Shown piece after piece: positions 20,001-31,000 of a DNA stretch of 64,000 nt (the first letter of the stretch is position 1; every line of letters starts with the position of its first letter). Where the stretch lies: the NCBI RefSeq assembly GCF_047238105.1, contig NZ_JBDFMD010000001.1:5456001-5520000 (forward strand), written 5' to 3'. The DNA comes from Paenibacillus_D sp047238105. Its GTDB lineage: Bacteria > Bacillota > Bacilli > Paenibacillales > Paenibacillaceae. The notes under the pieces are model-generated. The model saw nothing but the letters and a program-made list of their open reading frames with translations. It searched no databases and had not been told where the DNA came from. The position numbers and the translations under genes were made by a program.

Positions 20001-20545
20001 TATATGAGTATGAGCATTTTGAACATCCCGCCCGCATTGTGCTTGCTCCCACGGATGACACGACTGCGGATGAAGCTAATCCCGACTCGAATAGCGGCGC
20101 GGCGGAAACCCTGACCGTAGACAACGACCCTGTGTCCAATCATGAGCGAATCGCTTATCTTAAGTTTGATTTGCAAGGAATTACCGGTACGATTGAAAGC
20201 GCAGTACTTGGTGTATACAACAGTCAAATGACGCCGTATGAGCCTTCTTTGATGCTGGATGTCTTCTCCACGGCAGCCAGTTGGACCGAAAGCGGCCTTG
20301 TCTGGAACGGGCGTCCACAGCTCCTTGATGCGCTAGCGAGCGCCAGTGCGAGCGCTTCGCAGGTTTGGGAGAGGTTCGACGTTACCGAGTATGTAAGAGC
20401 ACAGCTATCGCAACAGGAAGCTGCGAGCTTTGCGATCCGTGATCTGACGGCATCAGGCAAGGCGGTCACCCTGCATGCGAGAGAGGCGTCATTTGGCATG
20501 CCTTACCTGGAGATTATCACAACCAACGAGGAAGAGAATCCGTAA
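17027..20545 (+). CDS. Secreted Asp-box beta-propeller protein flanked by DNRLRE domains
   Basis: A 1,172-residue secreted protein of unknown function. Order: signal peptide (1 to about 38); DNRLRE-type beta-sandwich (about 44-206, with YYKFDV and LTWNNRP); Ig-like Big_5 domain (about 210-312, STPANGERHVNVS); large Asp-box propeller region (about 320-995); second DNRLRE domain (about 1005-1168). At least ten Asp-box-like turns (S-x-D-x-G-x-x-W/F) are visible, for example SEDEGMSW, SYDGGQSW, SEDAGQTW and STDGGQTF. The fold may resemble GH74, sortilin or sialidase propellers, but none of their catalytic signatures can be claimed. It lacks SLH repeats, so it is probably released. It is a single-unit paralogue of the 2,795-residue protein at 25042. 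The kinase gene follows after 38 nt, suggesting co-transcription. Confidence 0.85.
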   Translation: MVFFRSFSRVKAIVVILVMLLVLEGTASIIPMQPEANAGQDFVELVPVDDTYADGVSPDQNFGSAIRTIVRDVPGQMNDKIAYYKFDVGDVTIRSDRALLRLYVEGITPDPLATNVSAYEVEDNSWSEHTLTWNNRPAVSGKLSGTTATASNTWIELDVTSHVKAGMSASGYVSIAVMDDQQHNRAVRLSSKESPAFKPVLRIQEEPAYVMSSTPANGERHVNVSDLRITLDFDRPMDMSTLDPASVLLLEGDGETVLPYTDFTVDNEQYTFSVPDKLAYLTPYKVKVLSGTVKDAEGGAIADDQEISFMTMPEATDALTVTRYTPWLVNLHLTTMDAVAAGIKGGDGAQRVWSYGIDPTNSDHVMLGTDTTAIYSSEDGGLSYQISGEGLEIIGTVDIAISPDDSEVAYAAMTAGKESDKTHVTVHSGIWKTTDRGETWRHVLHAPYYRYPSGYMIRFGALSPQTSSRPVYVATHQEGVFKSEDEGMSWEYLGLSGNTIGDFYVSPDEQFMIAASLETGIQVSYDGGQSWSTANTGLHLTEAYGITVHPDNADYWVAAVDNRAYKSEDAGQTWTGLPRPSGFALDKKIRKVLFGASTGSIEPPRLYLVGENVAHNVRFSTDLGMNWIRPVIDNSIGFTQGITGYAPDALKPDHQDPYTVWATFNSNPFKSTDGGQTFFNSSSGYSGHRASDFLFDESDPHNIFIAFIDRGLAKSVNPEKDGVYPMFLDLTHDEAIRYEGAKSAHSIARNPLDPDHIIFNVGHWNTHTILAQSFDNGKTMEHIPGTAGNNIKTLAFHPQEPLIIYAGTRYSEDGGVTWQIRDKNVVAVSPVNGDHVWAVQRTEDYFTLFESRDKGYTWQTHALFDEFNTIPIRSVTADLTSEEQYWVATNEGIYKFDGANMTHIGREHGLVPDVDGGLEIFSVAQNPVDHQHYVAGGYNTNLGPTAGLFESRDGGEHWHLIPGMKGVRDIWKVAFHPALAQVYAATSHGTWVYEYEHFEHPARIVLAPTDDTTADEANPDSNSGAAETLTVDNDPVSNHERIAYLKFDLQGITGTIESAVLGVYNSQMTPYEPSLMLDVFSTAASWTESGLVWNGRPQLLDALASASASASQVWERFDVTEYVRAQLSQQEAASFAIRDLTASGKAVTLHAREASFGMPYLEIITTNEEENP

Positions 20546-20583
20546 ATGCGCTATGCAGCTGCGCGAGCAAGGGAGGATGCCGC

Positions 20584-22371
20584 TTGATCTGGTACAAATT
20601 GAAGCTGCTCATGATGAACCGATCCTTTTTCACCAAGCTGTTTTTGACGATATCGTTCGTCTCCGTTTTGGGGATTGTAACGATCTCCCTGCTTTATCAA
20701 CATTATTACCGGTCCGTTTTGTTGAACCTGGAGCTCGAGCAGACACGCAACAGCGTGGCCCAATCGACCTTGAATCTGGATCATTATCTGGACCAGATCG
20801 TCAAAGACATGTTTCAGTTTATTACCTACTCGGGCAATGGCGTCTTTCTTCTCGAAGCGCAGACCAGTTCCTCCCAGTTAACGGAAGATATGAAGCAGGC
20901 AGCGGATATGCTGTCTGCTTTTCGTCATCGCTACGGAGGAGATATCACCTCATCGTTTTTCTTTAAGCCTGATGTTTTCTTCATGGATTACGATCTCCGC
21001 TTTATCCCAGGTGTGGATTACCGGGATCAACAGTGGTATCGCTACTTTCAGGATCAATCCCGGGAGATGTGGCTGCCGCCGTCAACGGAGATTTTGTTTA
21101 CCCGCGAGCAGCCATTGCCGGCGGTTCAGATTGCGATGGGGATGTACGATATTTCGGGTCAGGATGGTATTTTCGTTGTCCGGTTAAGCCCCTTCATGTT
21201 TGAAGAGGCCTTTCGTCATTTGGCGAGTCCCCATCTGCGGATCAGCCTGCTGGACGCCCAGGGCCATATCATCTACGCATCGGATCCCGGTGAAGGGGAA
21301 CACAAGCAGGAGTGGATCAGCTACAGCAGCGTGCTAGAGAAGTCCGGGTTCTCGCTGCAGGTAAGTCTGGATAAGGCGGCGATTTATGAAAAAGCAGTGC
21401 AATCGCGCAATTTGAACCGATTTGCCATCCTAAGCGTCCTGCTGGCTTCATTCATCCTGGCCGGCATCTTGTCCCTGACGCTGATCAGGCCTTTGAGGCG
21501 ATTGCAGACGCTGATGAAACGCGTGGAGGTAGGAGATTTTGAAGTCCAGATGCCGGTGTTATACAAGGATGAGATCGGCAGGCTGGGACGAGGCTTCAAC
21601 AAAATGACCAACCGGCTTTCCGAGCTTATCCAGCAGGTCTATGTCTTCAAAATGGAGAAGCTGGAAGCGGAGCTGAAACAAAAAGAAGCGACTATAAAGG
21701 CGCTGCAAAGTCAAATCAATCCCCATTTTCTTTACAACACGCTTGAAGCGATCAACTGCCATGCGATAATTCACGATATCCCGAGCATCAGTAATATGAG
21801 CAGAGCATTGGCCGACTTTTTTCGATATTCAACCGAAGGTCATGAGGCGCTCGTCCCTTTGATCGAAGAGATCGAGCACGCCCGTGTGTATATTGATATC
21901 CAGTTGGAGAGATACCCGGAGATCGACGTAAGAGTAGATCTGCCCGAGCGGCTCAAGTATTGTTCCGTGGTAAAACTGTCCTTGCAGCCGCTGATCGAGA
22001 ATGCGTTTATGCATGCTTTTCAAGGGGAACGGTCGTATTGGCTCAATATCAGAGTCGAAGCATCGGGAGAGGACTGCCTCTTGTACGTAGAAGACAACGG
22101 TGAAGGCATGGAAGCGAAAGAAAGAGAACGATTTAATCGGTTGTTCCGGCGGGGTTCGCCGCTAGGCGCGGAGCTGTCCGTGCCTGCTCAGGGGATCGGC
22201 CTGTTAAATGTTCATCAGAGAATCAGGCTTTACTTTGGCGCCCCGTACGGTCTGGAACTGCAACCATCCGCAGCGGGCGGGCTCAGAATACTCTTGCGGG
22301 TGCCGCGGAAGACAAAGATAATCTCACATGATACGGGGGAGAATCCGGATGAAAGTGATGATCGTGGATGA
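20584..22371 (+). CDS. YesM-type sensor histidine kinase (TCS-1)
   Basis: A 595-residue sensor kinase. An N-terminal TM (FFTKLFLTISFVSVLGIVTIS) leads into an extracellular dCache-like domain with VDYRDQQWYRYF and SREMWLPPS. A second TM lies near residue 280, followed by HAMP, the phospho-acceptor box QINPHFLYNTLEAINCHA and HATPase_c (LIENAFMHAF, EDNGEGM, GIGLLNVHQRI). The start is TTG at 20584 with AAGGGAGG 7 nt upstream; the paralogous kinase at 39670 also begins with a non-ATG start at the equivalent residue. It overlaps the regulator gene by 23 nt. It is a close paralogue of TCS-2 along its whole length. Confidence 0.92.
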   Translation: MIWYKLKLLMMNRSFFTKLFLTISFVSVLGIVTISLLYQHYYRSVLLNLELEQTRNSVAQSTLNLDHYLDQIVKDMFQFITYSGNGVFLLEAQTSSSQLTEDMKQAADMLSAFRHRYGGDITSSFFFKPDVFFMDYDLRFIPGVDYRDQQWYRYFQDQSREMWLPPSTEILFTREQPLPAVQIAMGMYDISGQDGIFVVRLSPFMFEEAFRHLASPHLRISLLDAQGHIIYASDPGEGEHKQEWISYSSVLEKSGFSLQVSLDKAAIYEKAVQSRNLNRFAILSVLLASFILAGILSLTLIRPLRRLQTLMKRVEVGDFEVQMPVLYKDEIGRLGRGFNKMTNRLSELIQQVYVFKMEKLEAELKQKEATIKALQSQINPHFLYNTLEAINCHAIIHDIPSISNMSRALADFFRYSTEGHEALVPLIEEIEHARVYIDIQLERYPEIDVRVDLPERLKYCSVVKLSLQPLIENAFMHAFQGERSYWLNIRVEASGEDCLLYVEDNGEGMEAKERERFNRLFRRGSPLGAELSVPAQGIGLLNVHQRIRLYFGAPYGLELQPSAAGGLRILLRVPRKTKIISHDTGENPDESDDRG

Positions 22372-23413
22372 CGAGGATATTATCCGCCAAGGGGTCAAAG
22401 TACTGCTGGAAAAAAGCCATCCTTCCATCCAGGTTATAGCCATGGCGAAAAACGGCAAAGAAGCTTTGAAGCTGATCGAACAGGACCCGCCGGACCTGCT
22501 CATCGCCGATATTCGAATGCCGGTTATGAATGGATTGGAGCTGATCGAGCGGGCTGCGGCACACGGGCCAGAGATGGTCAGCGTAGTGCTGACGGGTTAC
22601 GCTGACTTCGAATATGCCCAAAAAGCGTTGAAATCCGGGGTGGCGGATTACATCGTCAAGCCAGTCAATCAAGTGAAGATCAATCAGATGGTGCAAGCCG
22701 TATTATCCAAAAACCCGACGCGCTGGCTTGATGGAATCGAGGTGGCGCAATTAAAGGATATCAAAGAGCTGGCTATGGCGATTGTAAAGCATGTGCTGGC
22801 AGAAAATGCAGAGGAGGTCCGGAACCTCATTGCCTATTGGAGAGAGTACTGCCGCACGAACTTTCAACGCTTCCATGACATGAGGCAGGCCATGGGGATC
22901 GTAAGACTGACGATACAGACTGAGCTGTTGGCTGGTTATTCAAGTGTGGTCAGGATCAATTCAAGTCCGTTGGAAGGTTCCACTCCGGGAGAGTTGATCG
23001 AAGAATGGCAACAGGAGTTAACCCGACTGATTGACGAAATAGCCGGGAAACGGGTGCCGCGAAATAAGCGCATCGTCGACTTTGTACTTCAGGAAATCGA
23101 TCGCGACTTTGGCAATCAGGAGCTGAACATCCGTCTGCTGGCAGACCGTGCCGGAGTGTCCGCTGCTTATCTAAGTAAAATGTTCCGGGAGATCGTAAAC
23201 CAGCCGTATACGCATTATTTAAATGAATTAAGACTGCACAAGGCCAGGCAGCTTCTGCTCTCGGGCAGGGAGCTGCGGATTGGACAACTGGCAGAGGTGT
23301 GCGGGTTTTCCGATTATCCCCATTTCTCCAAACTGTTCAAAAAAAGGTTCGGGCTAGCGCCTCAGGAATACAGGGAAAAGTTTCAGTCGGATCCCGGCGG
23401 CGACATCAGTTAA
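22349..23413 (+). CDS. AraC-type response regulator (TCS-1, YesN-like)
   Basis: A 354-residue response regulator. The receiver domain starts MKVMIVDDEDIIRQG, with the acceptor Asp in LLIADIRMPVMNG and the terminal signature VADYIVKPV. The C-terminal AraC domain contains the recognition segments SAAYLSKMFRE and GFSDYPHFSKLFKKRFG. The start at 22349 has GGGGGAG 7 nt upstream; an ATG 21 nt earlier would add an extension before the receiver. It overlaps the kinase reading frame. Its recognition helices are almost the same as those of the TCS-2 regulator, so both may bind the ACAA/ACATG promoters. No clear terminator follows. Confidence 0.92.
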   Translation: MKVMIVDDEDIIRQGVKVLLEKSHPSIQVIAMAKNGKEALKLIEQDPPDLLIADIRMPVMNGLELIERAAAHGPEMVSVVLTGYADFEYAQKALKSGVADYIVKPVNQVKINQMVQAVLSKNPTRWLDGIEVAQLKDIKELAMAIVKHVLAENAEEVRNLIAYWREYCRTNFQRFHDMRQAMGIVRLTIQTELLAGYSSVVRINSSPLEGSTPGELIEEWQQELTRLIDEIAGKRVPRNKRIVDFVLQEIDRDFGNQELNIRLLADRAGVSAAYLSKMFREIVNQPYTHYLNELRLHKARQLLLSGRELRIGQLAEVCGFSDYPHFSKLFKKRFGLAPQEYREKFQSDPGGDIS

Positions 23414-23419
23414 GAGAAG

Positions 23420-23470
23420 ACAAATGAAGAGTTGATGCACATGTACTTTCACAAGCCGTTCCAGTAAGCT
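23420..23470 (+). promoter_or_regulatory. P2: ACAA/ACATG-type regulated promoter
   Basis: AGACAAA (ACAA at 23420), then CACATGT (ACATG at 23439, 19 bp later), then TAAGCT (23465) 26 bp after ACATG as a weak -10. It lies in the 109-bp gap before the lone binding-protein gene. The first G of GACATG is replaced by C, making this the least perfect of the seven sites. Confidence 0.65.
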
Positions 23471-23522
23471 GAATCTGCAGCTGCTCCAACATCAAAAATG
23501 ATATGGAAGGGGTTTCAGGGAT

Positions 23523-24893
23523 ATGCAGAGGAATTACAAATCGAGACTGCTCAAGCTTGCGCTGTGCAGTTTGACGGCGGCGGTTATCATGAGCGGATGC
23601 GGACAAAACGGGGCGGGAGACCCCGAGGGAGCGGGAAATCAGCAACGCAATACACCTGTCACGCTTACAGTCTGGGATAAAGGCGGGGGCATGGGGGATG
23701 CTGTGCGGAAGCTGATCGATGATTTCAACAGCGAGCACACGGATATTCAAGCCAATCTCGTGCATCAGGGCTCTGACAGCTATGAGGATACTGTACGGTT
23801 GGCCTTTCAGTCCAGACAAGGGCCTGACCTTTTTGTCGTAAATGGTCCCGAAAAATTGTACCAGGCAGGGTTTCTGCTCCCGCTAGATGACATTCTGAGC
23901 GAAGAAACGCTTGCGATCTATAAACCGCACGGCAGAAAAGGCAGCACAATCTTCAACGATCAGCTGTATGCAGCCTCAACAAGCGCTGTGACGATCCGGC
24001 TGGTGTATAATAAGGACCTGTTCCGGGAAGCGGGGCTCGATCCTGAGCAGCCGCCTGCAACCTTCAGTGAATTGAAGGCATATGCCCAAGCAATATCGGA
24101 GGCAGGCAATGGGGAATACTTCGGTCTCGGATTGCCGATGAAGTGGAGCGGGTTTATGGATTGGCATATCGATCCGCTGGTCCTGGCGACCGATCTGAAC
24201 TTGACGAAGAAGGGATTGTTCAACCGCTCGGAACAGGTGTACGAGACGGCAAAGTATGCGCCGGTGATCGAGGTGATGCGCGAGATCGTAAGCAACAAGT
24301 GGGCGTATCCCGGAGCATCGACATTGGATAATGACCCGATGCGCTCAGCGTTCGCGGAAGGAAAGATAGGGATGTACATGGGGGCTTCCTGGGACATCGC
24401 GACCTTGAACGAACAGTTCAATACGACTGTTGACTGGGCAGCGGCTCACATCCCCGTAGAGGATGGAAAAGAGGCACTGCAGCACATCTCCAATGCCGGC
24501 CAGCCCTGGTCGGTCTCGGCCGATACGAAGCATCCGCAGGAGGTCGGCGTTCTGCTGGAGTACCTGCTGGGCGAGCAAGTCTCCCAATCCTTGCAGAAGC
24601 AAGGGCTGCTCAACTCGCTTCATCCAGCTGCCGCAACCGAGGAGAGCATGCCTGAAGGCGTAGAGCAATTCAAATATTTTATTCCAGCTGAGCTGGACAG
24701 ACAATTTCCCGGCGACCCCACAGGGTTTCTAAAAATTCAAGGGAAAAGCTATCAGGATACCATTATCGAGTTGATATTGACGGATCAGCCGATCATAGAA
24801 ACGCTAGAGGCCGTTTCGGACACCTACACTGAAGCCTACAACAAGGCCGTTCAAGACGGCGCGATTGACGAAGAGCTGTACCGAAAGGATTAG
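23523..24893 (+). CDS. CUT1 substrate-binding lipoprotein without neighbouring permeases
   Basis: A 456-residue sugar-binding lipoprotein. The lipobox MSG-C26 predicts membrane anchoring. The mature domain starts VTLTVWDKGGGMGDAV. It is a near paralogue of the binding protein at 46998; long stretches match, for example TLDNDPMRSAFAEGKIGM and LNEQFNTTVDW. The start has AAGGGG about 10 nt upstream. No permease or ATPase gene is adjacent. It may therefore deliver ligand to the permeases at 50077/50997 or act as a sensor partner for TCS-1 (inference). It has its own P2 promoter and a strong hairpin after the stop. Confidence 0.92.
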   Translation: MQRNYKSRLLKLALCSLTAAVIMSGCGQNGAGDPEGAGNQQRNTPVTLTVWDKGGGMGDAVRKLIDDFNSEHTDIQANLVHQGSDSYEDTVRLAFQSRQGPDLFVVNGPEKLYQAGFLLPLDDILSEETLAIYKPHGRKGSTIFNDQLYAASTSAVTIRLVYNKDLFREAGLDPEQPPATFSELKAYAQAISEAGNGEYFGLGLPMKWSGFMDWHIDPLVLATDLNLTKKGLFNRSEQVYETAKYAPVIEVMREIVSNKWAYPGASTLDNDPMRSAFAEGKIGMYMGASWDIATLNEQFNTTVDWAAAHIPVEDGKEALQHISNAGQPWSVSADTKHPQEVGVLLEYLLGEQVSQSLQKQGLLNSLHPAAATEESMPEGVEQFKYFIPAELDRQFPGDPTGFLKIQGKSYQDTIIELILTDQPIIETLEAVSDTYTEAYNKAVQDGAIDEELYRKD

Positions 24894-24897
24894 CTAT

Positions 24898-24931
24898 CCT
24901 GATGATGCCGCGTCCAAGCGGCATCATCAGG
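24898..24931 (+). terminator. Perfect 14-bp hairpin after the binding-protein gene
   Basis: CCTGATGATGCCGC (24898-24911) and GCGGCATCATCAGG (24918-24931) are exactly complementary around a 6-nt loop, 4 nt after the stop codon. No T-run follows (AATCCTGCG), so it may stabilise the mRNA 3' end or terminate with help rather than act as a classic intrinsic terminator. Confidence 0.55.
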
Positions 24932-24958
24932 AATCCTGCGCATCCTATTCTATGGAGG

Positions 24959-25010
24959 ACAACTCCATCGCCAGCCGACATGGTCCATCCCCTTTCTCAT
25001 TGGCTATAAT
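24959..25010 (+). promoter_or_regulatory. P3: ACAA/ACATG-type regulated promoter
   Basis: GGACAAC (ACAA at 24959), then CGACATGG (ACATG at 24978, 19 bp later), then a perfect TATAAT at 25005, 27 bp after ACATG. It drives the 2,795-residue SLH protein and probably the beta-helix gene behind it. The position of this -10 argues that the coding start is downstream at 25042. Confidence 0.78.
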
Positions 25011-25041
25011 CGCAGTAATGCCAAGGAAGGGGATGATGACT

Positions 25042-28000
25042 ATGACGAAAATGAAACCGTTATCAAGAGCGCTGATCATGATGCTGGTGCTGTTATTGAT
25101 CGCAGGCAATGTGGTGTATGCCTTGCCAGAGTCAGAGACGGTGCAAGAGATTGAACAGGAGCAGATGGAGACAGAAGCCGGTGGCGAGGACGATGCAGCA
25201 GCAGAAAATGAAGCGGAAGCCGAAGACACTGCGGATGCCGATGCTGGTGCTGATGCTGATGTCGACGCCGATACAGGTGCAGGTGCAGAAGCTGTCTACG
25301 AGCTTGCGGCACTGCCAAGCGCAGCATTAACGCCGGTTGAGGATTCCTATGCCGACGGAGTGTTGCCTGATCAAAGCTTCGGCAGCGCGATCCGTACAAT
25401 CGTGCGCGATGTGCCCGGCAACATGAATGACAAGATCGCTTATTACAAGTTTGATCTCAGCATGGCAGAGGTCCGGGCGGATCGCGCCGTGCTGCGTCTG
25501 TATGTCCATGACATCGCACCGCAGCAGCTGGCGACAACCGTAAGCGCTTACGCTGTTGCGGATAACAGCTGGAGCGAAGGCAGCCTGACCTGGAACAACA
25601 GGCCGGAGGTGCAAGACAAGCTGTCCAGTGCCACTGCAGAGACCGTGAACGCATGGATCGAGCTGGATGTGACGGACTACGTCAGGCAGCATGCCGATCC
25701 GGGCGGAATGCTGTCCATCGCTGTACTCGATGACGCACAGCAAAACCGGGCTGTCCGGATGTACACGAAGGAGAATAACGAGCATCGACCCGTCCTGCTG
25801 GTGACGGAAGAGCCGCCTTATATCAAGAGCAGCTCGCCAGCGAACGGGGAGAAGCATGTCCCGGTGTCGCTGCCGAGCATCGAGATTGCATTCGACCGGG
25901 AGATGGATCCTGCAACCTTGAATCCATCGACCATTCAGCTGCTGGATGGCAACGACAATCCGTTATCCTACACTGGGGATGTCAGCGGAACAGACACCTA
26001 CACGATTCATGTGCCTGGGCCTTTGTCCTTGGCTACGATCTACAAGGTCGTCGCGACTGCGCAAGTGCGGGATGCAGAAGGGGTCTACATAGAAGAACCC
26101 AGCATCATCTCTTTTACCACGCTGCCCGAGACGGATAATGCGTTGACGACAACCCGTTATACGCCATGGTGGGTGAATCTGCACTTGACGACGCCCGAGT
26201 CCGTGGCGGGCGGGAAGAGAGGCGGCGAAGGGGCGCAGCGTGTCTGGTCCTATGGTGTCGATCCTTCGAATAGCCAGCATGTGATGCTGGGCTCGGACAC
26301 CATCGCCGTATACAACAGTGAAGATGGCGGGGACTCCTACAGCATCAGAAGCGGCGGCCTTGAAATTATCGGTACGGTAGATATCGCCATCTCTCCGGAT
26401 GACGGCGATGTCGCTTACGTAGCCACGACGGCGGGCAGGGAAGCAGACAAGACGAATACGACCGTCCACAGCGGCATCTGGAAAACGACCGACCGCGGAC
26501 AGTCCTGGCGACATGTGCTCCACACGCCATACTATCGATACCCTAGCGCATACTTGATCCGGTTCGGCGAGCCGGATGCCCCGTCGGGGATCAGGCCGAT
26601 CTATGCAGCGACACATCTGGAAGGCGTGTTCAAATCGGTCGACGAAGGCAAGAGCTGGGATTACCTGGGGTTGTCCGGTCAGACGATCGGCGATCTTACA
26701 GTCGATCCTGCAAACGGCCGTCTGATCGCAGCTTCCTTCGAGAACGGGATCATGGTTAGCGAGAATGATGGAGCCACCTGGCAGGCCATGAACACCAATC
26801 TTCCCTCCACGGAAGCCTATGGCATCACCGTCCATCCGGACGATCCCGATCTATGGGTAGCGGCAGTCGACAATACCGCCTACAGAAGCGAGAACGCAGG
26901 CGCATCGTGGACTGCGCTGCCCAGACCGAGCGGGATGAATGAGACGAAGAAGCTGCGCAGAGTGATGTTCGGAGCCTCTCCGGGCGGCGGCGAGCATCCG
27001 AGATTGTATGTGCAGGCGGAAGACGTCGCCTATAACCTGCGTTACAGCACGGATCTCGGTGCCAGCTGGAACACGCCGGTCATCGACAATCAGTACGGCT
27101 TCTCCCAGGGAATCACGGGCTACGCTGCCGATGCGATGAAGCCGGATTACAGCGACCCTTATACGATCTGGGCCACCTTCAGCTCCAATCCGTTCAAGTC
27201 GACGGACGGCGGACAGACCTTTGTGAATGCAGCCTCCGGATACTCCGGTCATCGCGCGAGCGACTTCCTCTTCGATGAGGAGGATGAGCACAATATCTTT
27301 ATCGCGCTCATCGACCGCGGCATCGCCAAGTCGATCGATCCCGGGAAATCCGGCGTTTATCCGATGTTCGAGGATCTTACGTCGGATAATGCCATCCGTT
27401 ACGAAGGCGCGAAGACCGTTCACAGCATCGCGCGGAATCCGAACGACCCGGATCATCTGATCTTCAATATCGGGCACTGGAATACGCATACGATCCTTGC
27501 GCAGACCTTCGACAATGGCCGGACGATGGCGCATATCGAGGGCACGGCCGGCAACAACATCAAGGTGCTGGAGTTCCATCCGCAGAACCCGCAGATCATC
27601 TATGCGGGCACCCGCTTCAGTACGGATGGCGGGGCGACATGGCAGTTCCGCGATCAGAATGTGCTGGCCGTGTCGCCGCTGAACGGCGATCGCATCTGGG
27701 GTGTGATCCAGTCGGGCGATCTGACGACCCTCTATGAATCGACAGACGCCGGGGCGACGTGGACGGAGAATCCGGTGTTCGACAGCGCCAATACGATCCC
27801 GATCCGCTCGGTGGAAGCTGATCTGTCCTCGGAGCAGATCTACTGGGTGACGACCAACAATGGCATCTATCGCTTCGAGAACGGCACGCATACCTTTATC
27901 GGCGAACAGCAGGGGCTAGTGCCCAATGTGGACGGGAACATGGAGATCTTCTCGATCGCCCAGAATCCGCATAACCATCAGCATTTTGTAGCCGGGGGCT

Positions 28001-31000
28001 ACAACACGAACCGCGGGCCAAGCGAGGGGCTGTTCGAAAGTCTTGATGGCGGGGCCAGCTGGCATCTCGTACCGGGGATGGCCGGCGTCAGGGACATCTG
28101 GGTAATCGAGTTCCACCCGAGTCTTCCCCACGTGTACGTGGGCACCTCGCACGGCACATGGGTGTATGAATATGAGAACTTCGTCGATCCGGCAAGGACA
28201 GTCCTTCCGCCTACGGATGACGCTTATGTGAACAGCATCGAGGCGGACCGCAACACCAACTTCGGTTCGGCCGACCGGCTTTTTGCAAGAGATGCTGCAG
28301 GGGAGGGCTTCGACAGAATCACCTATCTGAAGTTCGATATCAGCGGCGTTGAAGGCGAGATCCAAAGCGCGGCCTTGAATCTGCATAATTTCCAGATGAA
28401 CCCGTATGAGCCCTCGGTGATGCTCGATGTGTTCGCGGCGGGCGACGGCTGGGATGAAGGGACCGTGACCTGGAATAACCGGCCCGACCTGCTGGAGCCG
28501 CTGGCCAGCGTCAGCGTCAGCGACATCAATCTGTGGGAACGCTTTGATCTCACCGCGTATATCCGTTCGCAGCGCGCTGCGAACGAGACGACGATCAGCC
28601 TGGCGGTCGCGGATACGACGGAAGCGGCCAAGGCGGTGCTCTTCTACTCCAAAGAGGCGAACGGCAAGCATCCGTTTCTGGAGATCATCACTACCGGCAA
28701 TGAGAGCGATCCCGGGATCGATCCCGAGCCGAACGAACCTATGGAGCCGCTGCCCAGCACCGAGCTGCTTCCGGTGGACGATGCGTTCGTCAATGCGTCC
28801 AGTCCGGACGACAATACCGGCCAGCTGCCGCGTGCCGTCGTCAGGAATCCTGCCGGGGATGCCAATGACCGCATTGCTTACTTCAAATTCGACCTTTCGG
28901 AGATCGACCATCGCGCAGACCGGGCATGGCTGAGGCTCTATCCGTACCAGATGAACCCGGATGTCGGCCCGACAACCGTCAGCGCCCATGCCGTGGCGGA
29001 CAATAGCTGGAGCGAGACGACGGTTACCTGGAATAATCGGCCCGACATCGGCCGGTCATTGTCCAATGCGACAGTCGCCGAGCTTCAGGAGTGGATCGAG
29101 CTGGACGTGACGTCCTGGGTGAGGGAGCAGATAGCTGACGAGGCGCCCGTAAGCCTGGCGGTCCAGGGCGATCCGGTGTACAATCGTGCGATCACGTTTT
29201 ATACCAAAGAAAATGCCGATTATCGCCCTGTCCTGCTCGTGGAGGAGAAGCCGCCGTATGTGCAGGAGAGTGAGCCAGCCAATGGTGCGCGTCATCTTCC
29301 GCTTGATCTGGAACGGATCACCCTTACTTTCGACCGGGAGATGGATACGAGCACGCTCGTGCCGGCGAACGTCAAGCTGCTGCAGGAGGACCAGGAGATT
29401 GCGTATGCGAATTACACGAGCGACGCGACTTCGATTACGATCGAGCTCCCGGAGAGACTGGCCTATCTGACGACTTACAAGGTTGAAGTGACCGACGCGG
29501 TCAAGGATGCCGAGGGCAGAGCCGCAGCAGGCGAGACCGTCTCCTTCACGACAATTCCTGAGACCCGTGACGAGCTGACGACGACCCGATATGCGCCGTG
29601 GTGGGTGAACCTGCATATGACGACGCCTGATTCGGTGGCGGCCAATGTGGCGGGCGGGGACGGGGCGCAGCGCATCTGGTCGCTCGCCATTGATCCTTCC
29701 GATCCCAGCCATGTGATGATGGGGACCGATACGACGGGGGTATTCGCCAGCGAGGACGGCGGGCTGAGCTTCGAGATCAGCAATAACGGACTGGAGATCA
29801 GCAGTACCGTCGATATGGCGATCTCGCCGGATGACGGCGATGTGATCTATGTCGCGACGACTGCCGCAAGGGAAGTGCGTCCGACAGAGATGAACAACAA
29901 GACAGGCATCTGGAAGTCGGTCGACCGCGGACGGTCCTGGAAGCAAGTGTTCCATACGTCCTATTACCGCTATTCCAGCACGCATCTGATCCATTTCGGC
30001 GAGCCGGACACCGCAAGCGGCATCCGCCCTGTCTATATCGCGTCCCATCAGGACGGCGTCTTCAAGTCGTCAGACGAAGGGCAGAGCTGGGAGTATCTCG
30101 GCCTCTCGGGCAATACCATCGGAGCGATGGTGCTGGATGCCGCGCAAGGGAGGATCATCGTCGCATCTCAGGAGAATGGTATCCTGGTGAGTGAAGACGA
30201 CGGCGTCACATGGGAGGCCCGCAACAGTACCCTGCCTTCGGCAGAGGGATACGGCATCACAGTGCATCCCGATGATCCGGATGTCTGGGTGGCCGCGATC
30301 GACAATACGATCTATCGCAGCGAGGATGCCGGCAGCAGCTGGACTGCGCTCGCCCGGCCGGCCGATATCCCGCAGGCGAGAAAGATGCGCAAGGTCATGT
30401 TTGGCGCATACCGGGGAGAAGGCGAGACGCCGATGCTCTATATGATGTCCAACGATACCCCGGATGTTTACCGCTACAGCACCGATCTGGGAGAGAGCTG
30501 GCATCGGGCGGCGATCGACAATACGGTCGGCTTTGTTCAGGGCATCCGCGGATTCCGGGCGGATGCGCTGAAGACCGATCCCCATGACCCGGAGCTGGTC
30601 TGGGCCAGCTTCAACTCGAACTTTTTCAAATCCGAGGACGGAGGCAGGACGTTCTTCAAGGCGGGCTCGGGCTTCTCGGGACACCGGGCCAGCGGGTTTT
30701 TATTTGACGAGAACGACGACCACAATATCTATATCGCTTATATCGACAGAGGCATTATCAAGTCGATCGATCCCGGCAAGGATGGCGTATATCCGATGTT
30801 CTTCGAGATGACTTACGACGATGCCATCCGTTACGAGGGCGCCAAAACCGGACACAGCATCGCCAGAAATCCGCTTGATCCCGATCATATCATCTTCAAT
30901 GTCGGTCATTGGAATGTGCATACGATATTGGCCGAGAGCTTCGACGGCGGCAAAACGATGCAGCATATCCCGGGGACGGAAGGCAACAATGTCAAGCTCA

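Noticed and set aside
24865..25041. N-terminal extension of the giant propeller protein
   Set aside because: The extension contains the hairpin and promoter P3 including its -10 box; the ATG at 25042 has a good ribosome binding site and signal peptide.
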